From an archaeon ADurb.Bin336 (lineage in GTDB: Archaea > Iainarchaeota > Iainarchaeia > Iainarchaeales > JAAZKV01), in NCBI GenBank assembly GCA_002068885.1, contig MWBC01000002.1, forward strand, positions 1 to 42,226: a DNA stretch of 42,226 nucleotides. The letters are read 5' to 3'. Made by a program: the position numbers and the translations under genes. Below the pieces are notes generated by a model, which saw only the letters and a list, made by a program, of their open reading frames with translations, did not search any database and was not told where the DNA came from. Positions 16,340 to 24,871 of this stretch are shown one piece after another. Numbering within the stretch: position 1 is the stretch's first letter; each line of letters begins with the position of its first letter.

Positions 16340-16528
16340 TTATTTAATATCATCAATTTTTTTGAAGACATTCTTTGAAGTTTCTTCAAGTTTCTTACTC
16401 CCCTCATTACTAGTTTCTTGAAGCTGAGAAACTAATATTAGCACCACTGCAACAACCGCTGCAAGAACTATTATTAATTCCACAGAAATTTGTGCCCTGC
16501 ACTCTTGAAAAATACTTAATACACCCAT
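16340..16528 (-). CDS. Small class III signal peptide pilin-like protein
   Basis: A 62-residue protein. The leader ends CRA and the mature part starts QISVELIIVLAAVV, a textbook class III site with Glu at +5. After the helix there is only a short charged, coiled tail (KKLEETSKNVFKKIDDIK). Such minimal pilins are made mostly of the assembly helix. GTGAGGTT precedes the ATG by about four bases. It is followed by a second prepilin-like gene 26 bases later. Confidence 0.7.
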   Translation of the reverse strand: MGVLSIFQECRAQISVELIIVLAAVVAVVLILVSQLQETSNEGSKKLEETSKNVFKKIDDIK

Positions 16529-16695
16529 ACAACCTCACTAAAAAAACACCTTTTTTTAGCAAATAAAAAGCTTTAGTTAAATTCGACAAATGACGCGAAG
16601 AGAAATTAGTAGTTATTTAAAACTTATTATTAATAAAAAATTATAATAAGGATAGAGTACAACAATAAAATAAAAAATGAGAGTTGATCAAAAAA

Positions 16696-17316
16696 ATGGC
16701 TTATTCAAAAAAAAATATTTTTTACTTCTCACCCCAAGAAAAAAAAGATTTAATTATTTCTTGGCTCACTCTAAGCTTGGCTTTTGCAATAATGATCAAC
16801 CCAGTTTTTTTTAATATTACAAATTTATTAATTTCTTTTCCAATTGCATTAGTTGCAGTAGGAACAGGATTTATATTACACGAACTAGCACACAGAGAAA
16901 CTGCTAAATATTATGGATTTCACTCCGAATTTAGAGCATGGTATCAAGGATTATTTATCGCACTCGCACTAGCGATAATCACAGGAGGAAGATTTCTCTT
17001 TGCTGCACCTGGAGCAACTTACTTTTTTGCTGAAAAAGTTACTCCCAAACAAAACGGAATAATTTCACTAGCAGGGCCCGTAATTAATTTAGTAGTTGGA
17101 TTATTATTGATGATGATTGCGAGTTTGTTTAAAGGAGATTTTTTACAAATAGTTTTTGCACTTGCGGGAAGAGTAAATTTCTTCTTTGCATTCTTTAATT
17201 TACTTCCAATACTAATGCTTGATGGTTCAAAAGTATTTGCTTGGAACAAATTAATTTGGGCGTTCTTTTTCTTGCTAAGCGCAGTGCTGGTATTCATGCC
17301 GGAATTATTCTTCTAA
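16696..17316 (+). CDS. M50-family site-2 protease
   Basis: An intramembrane zinc protease. HELAH lies at 62-66 in the second or third transmembrane helix (GFILHELAHRETAKYYGF), and the third ligand is in NLLPILMLDG (D176). Five or six helices and about 206 aa match the compact archaeal S2P-like group without a PDZ domain. ATG 16696 is chosen because GTTGATC lies six bases before it; TTG 16684 is an in-frame alternative. Substrate is unknown. It stands alone and converges with cdc48 across a 15-bp tandem repeat. Confidence 0.88.
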   Translation: MAYSKKNIFYFSPQEKKDLIISWLTLSLAFAIMINPVFFNITNLLISFPIALVAVGTGFILHELAHRETAKYYGFHSEFRAWYQGLFIALALAIITGGRFLFAAPGATYFFAEKVTPKQNGIISLAGPVINLVVGLLLMMIASLFKGDFLQIVFALAGRVNFFFAFFNLLPILMLDGSKVFAWNKLIWAFFFLLSAVLVFMPELFF

Positions 17317-17385
17317 AAAAAATAAAATAATTATTGAAAGGAAAAAATAAATCAATTTGAATAATTGAACTTAACAATGTGAATA

Positions 17386-17460
17386 ATTAAAATAAAATTA
17401 ATTAAAATAAAATTAATTAAAATAAAGCCAATTAAAATAAAATTAATTAAAACTAATTAA
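17386..17460. repeat. 15-bp tandem repeat, five copies
   Basis: Unit ATTAAAATAAAATTA. Copies 1, 2 and 4 are exact (17386, 17401, 17431), copy 3 ends in GCCA, and copy 5 is degenerate. It lies between the convergent M50 protease and cdc48 genes. It probably arose by replication slippage in an AT-rich spacer, and T-runs on the minus strand could help termination. Confidence 0.85.
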
Positions 17461-17527
17461 TTAGAACTAAAATTGAATTTAAAAAAAATAAAAAATTTAA
17501 AGAAAAAAAATTAATTCAAAAAAATTA

Positions 17528-19354
17528 TTACCCAACATAACTTGGCCTAAAATCAAGTACGTTTTCTTTAAACTTGTTATAAGCGTCTTGGGATTTTTCA
17601 TCAATTGAAGGGCTAATTTTATCCAAAATTTCTTTGAAATGTTTCATCTCTATTGGAGCTGGTTTCATATTATTTTTACTCAACACTAGCATAGCTGCTT
17701 CTCTAACCAACCCTTCCAAATCAGCTCCTGAAAACCCTTTTGTTTTTGAAGCGAGTTCTTTAATTGAAACACTCTTATCAAGCTTCATATTTTTTGTATG
17801 AACTTTAAGAATCTTTTCCCTTGCTTCTTCATCAGGAGCAGGAACCATAACTAATTTATCAATTCTTCCAGGGCGAAGCAAAGCAGGGTCAATCAAATCA
17901 GGCCTATTTGTTGCAGCAATGAACACCACATCATTAAGTGACTCTACCCCATCAAGCTCTGTTAATAATTGATTAACCATTCTTTCAGTAGCATTGTTCC
18001 CCACTTCAGCTCCTCTTCTTGGAGCAATAGCATCAAACTCATCAAAAAACACTACACAAGGAGCAACTTGTCTAGCTTTTTTGAAAATCTTTCTAACCCC
18101 CCTCTCTCCTTCACCAACACACATAATCATTAACTCTGGGCCTTTAATTGAAATGAAATTGGATTCGGATTCAGTTGCAACTGCTTTAGCGAGAAGAGTT
18201 TTACCAGTACCCGGAGGCCCATAAAGCAAAATCCCTTTAGGGGGACGAATACCCATTTCTTTAAACACACTAGGGTTTTTAATTGGCCACTCAACAGCTT
18301 GTTTTAATTCTTGCTTAACTTCTTCAAGCGCCCCTATTTGACTCCACTTAATATTAGGAATTTCAATTGAAACTTCTCTTAGTGCACTAGGTTGAACATC
18401 CTTCAACCCCTCAACAAAATCACTTTGAATAATTTTTAGTTTCTCTAAAACTTCTGGAGAAATTGTTTCATCCTCTAAATCAATTTGAGGCAAATACCTT
18501 CTTAGTGCTTTCATAGCTGCTTCTTTAGTTAGTGCTTGTAAATCAGCTCCAACAAAACCATGTGTTAGTGAAGCGAAATAATTCAAATCAACTTTATTAT
18601 CCCCCTCTTCTTCTAGAGGCATTCCCCTAGTGTGAATTCTCAAAATTTGTTCTCTAGATTTTTTGTCAGGAACAGTAAATTCTATTTCCCTATCAAACCT
18701 ACCCGGCCTTCTAAGTGCTTCATCAATCGAATTAATTCTATTCGTTGCAGCCATTACAATTACTTCCCCTCTCCCCTCAAGTCCATCCATTAAAGAAAGG
18801 ATTTGTGCAACTACTCTTCTCTCCACTTCCTCCACAACCTCATCACGCTTAGGAGCAATAGCATCAATCTCATCAATGAAAATAATTGAAGGAGCATTAT
18901 CTTGAGCATCTTTGAAAAGATTACGAACCCTCTCCTCTGCTTCCCCCACAAACTTCCCCATTATTTCTGGAGCAGAAACATAAATGAAATGAACTTGTGC
19001 TTCATTAGCAACCGCTTTAGCTAAAAGAGTTTTACCAGTACCCGGAGGCCCATAAAGCAAAATCCCTTTAGGAGGAACAACTCCTAATTTTTGGAATAAC
19101 TCAGGGTGCTTCATTGGAAGCTCAACCATTTCACGAACCTTCTTCACTTGCTCACTAATCCCCCCAATATCCTCATAAGCTACCTTAGGAATATTACTCA
19201 AAGCATCCTTCACTGGTTTTTCTTTAAGAGAAAATTGAGTATTATCAGTAACCTTAATTATTCCCCTAGGCGCAGTGTCAACAACACGATAAATAAAACC
19301 CGAACCAAAAACACTAATCCAAACATTATCCCCAATAGTTAAGGGCCTACCCAA
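17528..19354 (-). CDS. cdc48: Cdc48/VCP-type AAA ATPase, C-terminal part of a split gene
   Basis: A double-AAA unfoldase that extracts and unfolds proteins. This reading frame begins with the second N-domain lobe ([11 protein letters not shown]), then D1 with Walker A GPPGTGKT (102-109) and Walker B IIFIDE (157-162), and D2 with Walker A 379-386 and Walker B VVFFDE (434-439). The D1 pore loop is KFVG, but in D2 the usual aromatic residue is C412 (MCVG). There is no HbYX proteasome-docking end. Its TTG start overlaps the end of the upstream frame (19339-19719), which carries the first N-domain lobe. Joined, they give about 730 aa, the normal Cdc48 length, so this is one gene with a frame change. 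Confidence 0.93.
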   Translation of the reverse strand: MGRPLTIGDNVWISVFGSGFIYRVVDTAPRGIIKVTDNTQFSLKEKPVKDALSNIPKVAYEDIGGISEQVKKVREMVELPMKHPELFQKLGVVPPKGILLYGPPGTGKTLLAKAVANEAQVHFIYVSAPEIMGKFVGEAEERVRNLFKDAQDNAPSIIFIDEIDAIAPKRDEVVEEVERRVVAQILSLMDGLEGRGEVIVMAATNRINSIDEALRRPGRFDREIEFTVPDKKSREQILRIHTRGMPLEEEGDNKVDLNYFASLTHGFVGADLQALTKEAAMKALRRYLPQIDLEDETISPEVLEKLKIIQSDFVEGLKDVQPSALREVSIEIPNIKWSQIGALEEVKQELKQAVEWPIKNPSVFKEMGIRPPKGILLYGPPGTGKTLLAKAVATESESNFISIKGPELMIMCVGEGERGVRKIFKKARQVAPCVVFFDEFDAIAPRRGAEVGNNATERMVNQLLTELDGVESLNDVVFIAATNRPDLIDPALLRPGRIDKLVMVPAPDEEAREKILKVHTKNMKLDKSVSIKELASKTKGFSGADLEGLVREAAMLVLSKNNMKPAPIEMKHFKEILDKISPSIDEKSQDAYNKFKENVLDFRPSYVG

Positions 19355-19719
19355 AAAACTTTTTTCAAAATCCTATCATACCCAGAAGCAATTATCCTAA
19401 CCTCTTCAACAGGAGCTAAAATAACTTTCTTCCCCTCTTGAGGAACCACTTTACTAACCTTAACTTTTTCATTCAACGCCACTCCAGCATTGTGACGAAT
19501 AAAAGGATCAGCTCTAATTAACTTCTTACCCTCATCATCATTCCTAGCAGGCCAAACAATAGCAGCAGTTTTCTTTGAACCCTCTATTTGAACAATATCC
19601 CCTGAAGTAATGTTAAGGTAGTGCTTAGTTTCCCTATCAAGAGTAACAATATTACGCCCAACATGAGTTGGATCAGGATCCTGCACCTGCAAACTAACTT
19701 CTTTTTTTTCTCCAGACAT
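19339..19719 (-). CDS. cdc48: Cdc48 N-terminal lobe, first part of a split gene
   Basis: A 126-residue frame starting MSGEKKEVSLQVQDPD at ATG 19719. It encodes the double-psi beta-barrel of the Cdc48 N-domain (NIVTLDRETKHYLNITSGDI, then KVILAPVEEVRI). It ends [10 protein letters not shown]-stop, where intact relatives read [15 protein letters not shown]. The next frame continues exactly with GRPLTIGD. The break is at a T6 run on the coding strand (19353-19358); seven T would restore one continuous protein. A -1 ribosomal shift, RNA polymerase slippage, a sequencing error or a true split are all possible. Confidence 0.9.
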   Translation of the reverse strand: MSGEKKEVSLQVQDPDPTHVGRNIVTLDRETKHYLNITSGDIVQIEGSKKTAAIVWPARNDDEGKKLIRADPFIRHNAGVALNEKVKVSKVVPQEGKKVILAPVEEVRIIASGYDRILKKVFWVGP

Positions 19720-19803
19720 AAAAATCAAACCAAAAATAACCCTATATGGAAACTTTCGTTCAAAAAGAATTAAAAAGGTATAGAGACAAAACAAACAATT
19801 TAT

Positions 19804-20046
19804 TATTTCAACCCTAATTCAAACTATCTCAATTCCAATACAAATCGCTCAACTAATACAAACTAATCCAACCAATACAAATTACCATAACACTAATACA
19901 AATTAATTCAACTAATAAAAATAATTTCAACTCTAATTCAAACTATTTCAATTCCAATACAAATCGCTCAACTAATACAAATAATTCAAATTCAACACAA
20001 ATTATTCCAACTTCAATTCAAACTATTTCAATTTCAATTCAAATTT
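19804..20046. repeat. Repeats of the NFACT-R gene end
   Basis: The region around the NFACT-R stop codon (TCAAACTATTTCAATT, stop at 20023-20025) recurs at about 19936-19952 and 19817-19833 (one mismatch). The latter two are part of a 55-60 bp direct repeat with a 119-bp period that includes CCAATACAAATCGCTC. Shorter units such as CTAATACAAAT fill the rest. No ORF or RNA is seen. The array separates the NFACT-R gene from cdc48. Confidence 0.75.
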
Positions 20047-20847
20047 TCCATTAGGAAGAATTGAAACAAACTCATCCAAATCAAAAAACAAACCCTTTTT
20101 TTCAAACAAGGATTTTAATTCACGAGAAATTACTTCCTTTGATTTTGAACCCTGCACTAATTCAAAAAAATTTTTACAATGAAACTTTATTGCACTAAGC
20201 GGCCCACACATTAATCTTTGTTCTCTTGGAAAATACCCAATTGCACAAGAAAGAACGGTTTTCTTAAACCAATTACGCTCACCATAAATCATAAAAGCTC
20301 CTGTGCCCATTGATTCACCTGATTTTGTACTTTTTGAAACTTGCTCAGGTTTCACTGAATACACATCAGCCAACGGCCTAGCTTCTTCCCAAGCTTTTGA
20401 AAAAGTTGCTGCAAAAACAGCGGCTTCATTCATTGAAGAAGAAGGACAAACAAATTCTCCGCCCTTTAATTTTTCAGGAGCAACAATAATACAATGAGGT
20501 GCTCCAAAAACCTCTGCGTGAAAATAAACATCATTCTTCTTCATTCTATTTTTAACAATTTTTTCATTACTACTCGCGTCCCTTCCTCCCACCACCAACA
20601 AATTATCACTAGTAAAAAACCATCTAAAAGAATAAAACCATTTTTTTGAAATCTTTGCCTTCTCTTTCTTTTGTTTCAACATCAATTCTTTTTTAGCACT
20701 AAGTTCTTCCCTTTTCAAAACTTTTTGTTGAGCTAAATCCAAAGCCCTCTTTAAACCCTCAACTTTTTTTCTAGCTAATTTAGATTCATTAAAATAAAAA
20801 GAGGCATTCTCATCAACTGATTTTGTTAAATCAATTTCTATCTCCAT
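20023..20847 (-). CDS. Stand-alone NFACT-R (DUF814) protein
   Basis: Corresponds to the C-terminal half of RqcH/Rqc2/NEMF-type proteins, which bind stalled large ribosomal subunits. A coiled coil (20-68) leads into the NFACT-R domain: KWFYSFRWFFTSDNLLVVGG (69-88), GGRDA (87-91), DVYFHAEVFGAPH (106-118) and QVSKSTKSGESMGTGAF (173-189), all conserved in the family. The NFACT-N and helix-hairpin-helix parts that load tRNA in full-length archaeal RqcH (about 650 aa) are absent, and no remnant is seen upstream. It may be a natural one-domain form or a reduced gene. The start is ATG 20847. Confidence 0.88.
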   Translation of the reverse strand: MEIEIDLTKSVDENASFYFNESKLARKKVEGLKRALDLAQQKVLKREELSAKKELMLKQKKEKAKISKKWFYSFRWFFTSDNLLVVGGRDASSNEKIVKNRMKKNDVYFHAEVFGAPHCIIVAPEKLKGGEFVCPSSSMNEAAVFAATFSKAWEEARPLADVYSVKPEQVSKSTKSGESMGTGAFMIYGERNWFKKTVLSCAIGYFPREQRLMCGPLSAIKFHCKNFFELVQGSKSKEVISRELKSLFEKKGLFFDLDEFVSILPNGKFELKLK

Positions 20848-20940
20848 ACAAAACCCCTTTTTTAAAAAAATTAATCAAGCAACCCTACCACTCACTATAC
20901 AAACACCCTTTTACAAAAAAAAAAACAAAATTCAAAAAAA

Positions 20941-21468
20941 TTAATCAAGAGCATTTTTTCTCCTCAAGATTTCAATTATTGAATCAGTTCTTGAACCCCT
21001 CTTAAAAGTAGGTTCGGTCATGTAAAAAACTTGCCTATCTTTTACCACATCATAATAATTAGGAATTTTTTTTACATAATTCTCTTGCAAATTCTTGTGA
21101 TAAGATTCAACATCCTCATAAAATTGAAAACATGCAACATTAAAATTCCCAGAACCCATTACTGAATTAAGTGCAAACACATGAGGATCTTTCTTTGCAA
21201 CATCCAAATACTTTTCAACCAAATCCTTCTTTGAAAAATCAAGTTGCAAAAATTCTATACACTCAAGTTTATAACCAAGTTTCCAAAAAGCAATTTTAGG
21301 GCCATACCCAGTAATTATCCCTTCTTTTTGAAGAAAATCAATAGAACTCTTAATAGTCGCTAAGTGATAATCAGTTTTGGTTTTGATTCTCCTAACATTA
21401 GATTGAGTACAACCCTTTTCAAGAAGGGACTTAAGTATATTAAGTCTAATTTCATCATCAACCTTCAT
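20941..21468 (-). CDS. Lrp/AsnC-like transcriptional regulator
   Basis: An N-terminal winged helix-turn-helix (DEIRLNILKSLLEKG, then HLATIKSSIDFLQKEGIITG) followed by an RAM-like ligand-binding domain (HVFALNSVMGSGNFNVACFQ) and a short basic tail. The start is taken at ATG 21468 because MKVDDEIRLNIL matches the usual Lrp N-terminus; in-frame GTG codons at 21489 and 21495 are alternatives. The helix-turn-helix is diverged, with RRIKTKTDYH as recognition region. Targets are unknown. It is divergent from the candidate RNA at 21575. Confidence 0.78.
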   Translation of the reverse strand: MKVDDEIRLNILKSLLEKGCTQSNVRRIKTKTDYHLATIKSSIDFLQKEGIITGYGPKIAFWKLGYKLECIEFLQLDFSKKDLVEKYLDVAKKDPHVFALNSVMGSGNFNVACFQFYEDVESYHKNLQENYVKKIPNYYDVVKDRQVFYMTEPTFKRGSRTDSIIEILRRKNALD

Positions 21469-21539
21469 CTTTTGAGCCAAAAAAACCACCTTCACGACAA
21501 TCGCAACAAAATTGCACTTTAATACTAATTTATGACACT

Positions 21540-21550
21540 AAATTATTTAT
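21540..21550 (+). promoter_or_regulatory. TATA-like box upstream of candidate RNA
   Basis: AAATTATTTATAAATG contains a strong archaeal TATA-type core (TTTATAAA). On the plus strand it would start transcription around 21570-21580, just before the GC-richer segment proposed as an RNA. On the minus strand it could also serve the Lrp gene. Confidence 0.45.
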
Positions 21551-21574
21551 AAATGTATTTTTTATTACATCAAA

Positions 21575-21776
21575 CGCTTGTTAATACTTAATAAGGGGAG
21601 AGCATAATAGTATTGTAGTTTGAAAGGAGGGATGTTTTATATAGAGGGATGTGAGGATGAGAAAGTGATTGAATTTAGAGTTGCAGGATAGGCTCACCAG
21701 GCTATATTTGGATATGAAAACTAATTTTTATTCCATTCCTGCAACTTTAAAAAAATTGGTAAAAATCTATTTTTTT
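21575..21776 (+). ncRNA. Candidate structured RNA
   Basis: This segment has no ORF and is richer in G than the surrounding spacers (GGGGAGAGC, GGAGGG, GAGGGATGTGAGGATGAG). A perfect 10-bp stem AGTTGCAGGA (21679-21688) with TCCTGCAACT (21737-21746) extends by further A-U and G-U pairs to about 15 bp. A TATA-like box lies about 30 bases upstream and a T7 run at 21770-21776 ends it. It does not fit tRNA, SRP RNA, RNase P RNA or 5S patterns that I can recognise. It overlaps the stop of the convergent minus-strand gene by about ten bases, so an antisense role is also possible. Confidence 0.4.
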
Positions 21777-22567
21777 GAGGAACGAGTATTTTTTGAGAAT
21801 AATTTTTCATAAGCTATTTGGTTCACTACTACGTGCAGAGAATAAACAAACCCTGTTGCAATAACAAGCACCCAAAAACTTATTAGAAATACTAACTCGT
21901 TTGAAAAATAAGCTAAAACAAATTTTAGAATTGATACGAATAAAGGAATTATTGAGAGTAAGAAAACAAGTTTTTTGTTTTTTATAGAGTCAAGTATTGA
22001 AGAACGAAAATTTTCTTTCACCCCATTATTTTCAAAAACAATTTTTGGGTAAAGGAAATAAAATAAAAAAGCAAACAAAAAAGTTATTAAAAAAGAAAAT
22101 ACAATTCCAACTTCTGAAAGATCAAAATAAATCAACAAAAAAGATTCTATCATTGAAACAACAGTAATCAAAAACCAAAGAAGAACCCCTGCAAAAAAAA
22201 CAGGAATTATTTTTGGTTTGAATAACTCAAACCCCTTTGAGAAAGACAATTTTTTCTTCAAAGCAAGTTTAACCCAAATAGGATATAATCCACTAAGAAA
22301 CAAATCCAAAAAAAATGTAAAAATAGTGAAACCCATTAATAAAAGTGCGAGAGAAAAAAATGCACTAAAATCAAACGAAAGCATTTGCTCAGTTGTGAAA
22401 GAAGTGAAAGAATAAAGTTCTCTAGCTAACCCCATTGCAAACAAAGTACCTACCCCATAAAAAAAAGCAATTAATAATTTAGGAATAAAAAGAACGGGAT
22501 TTTTTATTAACAAATGAACTGCTTCACTTAGAATTAATTTAAATTCCTTAAAAACAAATTGATTCAA
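21767..22567 (-). CDS. Polytopic membrane protein, unknown
   Basis: A 266-residue protein with about six transmembrane helices. It starts at TTG 22567 with AGAGGG seven bases upstream. An amphipathic N-terminus is followed by helix pairs, and the segment LYPKIVFENNGVKENFRSSI before the last two helices resembles the loop SIVLDETSVLDAVSNSV in the 27069-27887 protein. Both may belong to the same loose family of DUF4013-like membrane proteins, but this is tentative. It lies 22 bases after topA on the same strand and is probably co-transcribed with it. Confidence 0.7.
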   Translation of the reverse strand: MNQFVFKEFKLILSEAVHLLIKNPVLFIPKLLIAFFYGVGTLFAMGLARELYSFTSFTTEQMLSFDFSAFFSLALLLMGFTIFTFFLDLFLSGLYPIWVKLALKKKLSFSKGFELFKPKIIPVFFAGVLLWFLITVVSMIESFLLIYFDLSEVGIVFSFLITFLFAFLFYFLYPKIVFENNGVKENFRSSILDSIKNKKLVFLLSIIPLFVSILKFVLAYFSNELVFLISFWVLVIATGFVYSLHVVVNQIAYEKLFSKNTRSSKK

Positions 22568-22589
22568 AATAAAACCCTCTTAAAATTAC

Positions 22590-24809
22590 TCACTTTTTAC
22601 TTTCTTTCTTAACTTTTTTTGATTTTGGGAGAAGAAGTTTTTTAGAACTTAACCCCTTACCCTTAATTTTGCCACTTGATTTCTTAACACCATCTTCTTT
22701 ACTACTAGTGTCTTTATCCTTACTTAATTCTTTTGGTGAGGAATCATCTTTTTTAGAAACATCTTTTTTATTCTCATCATCTTTTTTATCTTTCTTCCCC
22801 CAATCCTTTTTTGTTTCACAATTCATATCAAGACACATCTTGTAAGTGAACCTCTTTGCCTTAACTTGGATTTGTGGAACACCACACACTGGACAATTAG
22901 TATTAAGAGGAGTGAGTACTCCCTTTTGTGGAAGAGGGAAAGTAACTGTACAATCAGGGTAATTTGCACACCCCACAAACCTCTTACCCGTTTTTCCTTT
23001 CCTTTGAATTAAATTTCCCCCACACTTACAAACACCCATTATTTCACTAAACCTAAGTGCTTTTCTCAACTCAAGCCCAACAACATCCTTTTTTTCAAAA
23101 AGCAAATCCATTACCTTTCTCAACTCAACACAAGATTTTTCAACAACCTCAACTTGTTTCTTCTTCCCAGCAGCAATCTCATCCATTTCCTTTTCAATAA
23201 TAGAAGTCATTTGTGGCTTAGTAACAATCTCACAATTTTTTTCAAGAGAATCAATCACTGCAAAAGCAACTTTGCTGGGCTCAATACTCTTATTCCCACT
23301 AATATACCTTCTTGAATAAAGTTTTTGAATAATTGAAGGACGAGTAGATTTTGTCCCCAAATTATTATCCTCCATCAACTTGATTAACGAACCCTGACTA
23401 TACCTATTAGGTGGTTGAGTTTCCTTACTCAACATATCAAGAGAAAGAACATTCACTTCATCCCCCACACTCAACTTTGGCAAAATATTTTCATTTAATT
23501 CACTATAAGGATAAACCCCCTTCCACCCCGCATACAAAACAATTTGGCCCCTTGCAACATAAGGTTCTTCATTAGCACTCAAAAGAACACTAGTGTTCTC
23601 TGTTCTTGCATCCTCACTAAGAGTAGCTAAAAACCTCCTACAAATCAACTCATAAATCTTCCACTCATCTTGACTCAAATTTTCTTTTTGAGCAACCCCC
23701 ACAGGATAAATTGGAGGATGATCCTTAGTTTCTTTTCCCTTAGAAGGAACTATCTCTTTTTGAGACAACACTGAATTCACACTATCCCTAAGCGCTTGAA
23801 CCGAAGCCAATTTATTCAAAATCTCAATCAAATTAATACTAGGAGGATAAACACTATTATCAGTTCTTGGGTAAGAAGTTAATCCTTTTTGATACAAATT
23901 CTCTGCAATATCCATTGCTCGCCCAGCAGAAAAACCAATTGCAGTAGCTGCCCTCAAAAAATCAGTTGTGTTAAAAGGAACTGGTTTTTTTATCACCTTA
24001 GTTTTCTTATCCAATTTTTTCACAACAGCTTTTTTTGGAGGAGAAGAATAAATCTTATTTGCTTTTTCTTTATCCCAAAACTTATCCGCAGAATGAATCG
24101 CATCAAAAGGAATTGAATCCTTTTCACAATGAAGAACCAACTCCCAAAAAGGTTTTTTTACAAATGCAATCCTCTCCTTCTCCCTATCCACAACCAAAGC
24201 AAGAGCAGGGGTTTGAACACGACCAACACTCAAAAAATCTTTTCCAATTTGGCCTGAAACAATTGAAATAAACCTAGTTAACACCGCACCCCAAATCAAA
24301 TCAATTTCTCTCCTAGCATTCGCAGAGTAAGCAAAATTATAATCAAACTCCTCCAAAGCATCAAAAGATTTGTTGATATCCGTTTTAGTGATAGCTGAAA
24401 AATAAGCTCTCTTTATTTTTAATTTACTATTAGTACTCAACGCATAAGTTATTGCCTCAAGCCCAATTGATTCCCCCTCCCTATCCGCATCAGTAGCAAT
24501 AATTAACAAATCAGCATCACGCGCAACCTCTTTTAACGCATTAATAATATTAAATTCTTTTTTGGAGTAAATAATTTCTTTTGGGTTAATTAACTCCCTA
24601 ACATCAACCCCCCTCCAATTAGCAAATTTTTTTGGAAACTCAACATCACTAATATGGCCTCTTAGTGGAACTAATTTTACTTCCTCTCCTTTCCAATTAA
24701 ACTCAAAAACCCTCGCACCCGCTACACTCACTTGTTTAACAGAACCATCAGAAAGCAAATCAGCAATATGCTCACCAGCAATGGCTTTCTCTGAAACAAT
24801 TAACTTCAT
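22590..24809 (-). CDS. topA: DNA topoisomerase I, type IA
   Basis: Relaxes negatively supercoiled DNA by single-strand passage. The Toprim domain is at the N-terminus with DADREGE (107, 109, 111). The catalytic tyrosine is Y313 in TSYPRTDN. Strand-passage domain sequences such as RFISIVSGQIGKDFLSVGRV (179-198) are intact. C-terminal zinc ribbons have CKCGG...CANYPDC and CPVCG...CLDMNC. A lysine/aspartate-rich tail of about 60 residues follows and is probably disordered, binding DNA or protein. 739 aa is normal for archaea. It is second in a minus-strand unit after an Lrp regulator. Confidence 0.96.
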   Translation of the reverse strand: MKLIVSEKAIAGEHIADLLSDGSVKQVSVAGARVFEFNWKGEEVKLVPLRGHISDVEFPKKFANWRGVDVRELINPKEIIYSKKEFNIINALKEVARDADLLIIATDADREGESIGLEAITYALSTNSKLKIKRAYFSAITKTDINKSFDALEEFDYNFAYSANARREIDLIWGAVLTRFISIVSGQIGKDFLSVGRVQTPALALVVDREKERIAFVKKPFWELVLHCEKDSIPFDAIHSADKFWDKEKANKIYSSPPKKAVVKKLDKKTKVIKKPVPFNTTDFLRAATAIGFSAGRAMDIAENLYQKGLTSYPRTDNSVYPPSINLIEILNKLASVQALRDSVNSVLSQKEIVPSKGKETKDHPPIYPVGVAQKENLSQDEWKIYELICRRFLATLSEDARTENTSVLLSANEEPYVARGQIVLYAGWKGVYPYSELNENILPKLSVGDEVNVLSLDMLSKETQPPNRYSQGSLIKLMEDNNLGTKSTRPSIIQKLYSRRYISGNKSIEPSKVAFAVIDSLEKNCEIVTKPQMTSIIEKEMDEIAAGKKKQVEVVEKSCVELRKVMDLLFEKKDVVGLELRKALRFSEIMGVCKCGGNLIQRKGKTGKRFVGCANYPDCTVTFPLPQKGVLTPLNTNCPVCGVPQIQVKAKRFTYKMCLDMNCETKKDWGKKDKKDDENKKDVSKKDDSSPKELSKDKDTSSKEDGVKKSSGKIKGKGLSSKKLLLPKSKKVKKESKK

Positions 24810-24871
24810 GCAAGGAAAGAAGAGGGAAAAAAATTATAAAGAGAAACGAAACAAACGTCAAAGAACGAAAA

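Noticed and set aside
17386-17460. CRISPR-like array
   Set aside because: The 15-bp units are directly adjacent with no spacers and are low in complexity.
19339-19365. Classic A-AAA-AAG slippery heptamer for cdc48 frameshifting
   Set aside because: The A6-G run is present, but the codon phase in the first frame is AAA AAA GTT, which does not match the heptamer. Slippage on the T6 run remains possible.
21575-21776. SRP RNA or RNase P RNA
   Set aside because: The segment is too short and lacks the SRP S-domain GGAA loop motif and the conserved RNase P core sequences.
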